NCBI GenBank assembly: GCA_017941505.1
Contig: JAGAWH010000159.1
Coordinates: 1 to 5,839 of the forward strand
Origin: Faecalicoccus sp.
GTDB lineage: Bacteria > Bacillota_I > Bacilli_A > Erysipelotrichales > Erysipelotrichaceae
Direction: 5' to 3'
DNA length: 5,839 nucleotides
The notes under the pieces were generated by a model. It did not search any database, was not told where the DNA came from, and saw nothing but the letters and a program-made list of their open reading frames with translations. The position numbers were made by a program, and so were the translations under genes. Position 1 is the stretch's first letter. Each line of letters starts with the position of its first letter. Positions 5,690 through 5,839 of this stretch are shown here, one piece after another.

Positions 5690-5839
5690 CATAGAATTCC
5701 CGCTTTTTGGCAGTTTTTCATACTAATTAAAATCCATTTATCCAAATACTGATATATCTTCTTGTTTTTTTAAGTTTCAAAAATGAATTTAACATGGATT
5801 TTACACAAAAATGCTAATTCGGATAGGTTTGCATATTTA
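5690..5839. other. A/T-rich region upstream of the operon with no convincing gene
   Basis: This 150-base stretch is rich in A- and T-tracts that could bend DNA or help polymerase binding. A minus strand frame runs from the right edge for about 22 codons to a TAA, and a + strand frame opens from an ATG at 5783 to the edge. Neither has an adequate ribosome binding site or a recognisable product. A 10-bp inverted repeat pairs 5728-5737 with 5794-5803. No clear terminator for an upstream gene is seen. Confidence 0.4.

Noticed and set aside
5783..5839. A + strand frame opening with ATG and running to the right edge (possible divergent gene)
   Set aside because: No ribosome binding site precedes it, no promoter is convincing, and the 19 residues match nothing I recognise.

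Overview
The window looks like a piece of a low- to mid-GC Bacillota (Firmicutes) chromosome. The A/T-rich spacers, consensus GGAGG ribosome binding sites, simple hairpin-plus-T terminators and single-polypeptide IIBCA sugar permease all fit that group. The protein flavour resembles gut Erysipelotrichia or Clostridia, but that narrower placement is only an impression.

Essentially everything lies on the minus strand as one four-gene sugar operon, read from right to left. A promoter with a TATAAT -10 box and a cre/LacI-type operator over its -35 region (5652-5689) precedes a PfkB-type fructokinase (4623-5603). Ten bases later comes a cytoplasmic GH13 enzyme resembling amylosucrase (2531-4612), with a lysine-rich, histone-H1-like tail. 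After an 86-base gap comes a sucrose-type PTS permease with fused B, C and A domains (525-2444). Beyond a 48-base gap holding a stable hairpin is a small HPr-like phosphocarrier (219-476). A strong intrinsic terminator (186-213) closes the operon. At the left edge, a + strand terminator (70-117) suggests that a convergent gene ends near position 1-35. The right-hand 220 bases hold the promoter and A/T-rich leader, with no convincing further gene.

The likely joint job is uptake and use of sucrose or a related glucosyl-fructoside. HPr passes phosphate to IIA and then IIB, IIC imports and phosphorylates the sugar, the GH13 enzyme splits or transglycosylates it, and fructokinase recovers the fructose as fructose 6-phosphate. 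Three points stand out. The place usually taken by a GH32 sucrose-6-phosphate hydrolase holds an amylosucrase-like GH13 protein. That protein ends in about 64 residues with 24 lysines. The HPr keeps its catalytic His15 but has Lys where the regulatory Ser46 should be, so it should carry phosphate without being a target of HPr kinase. No enzyme I or dedicated regulator gene is present in the window.
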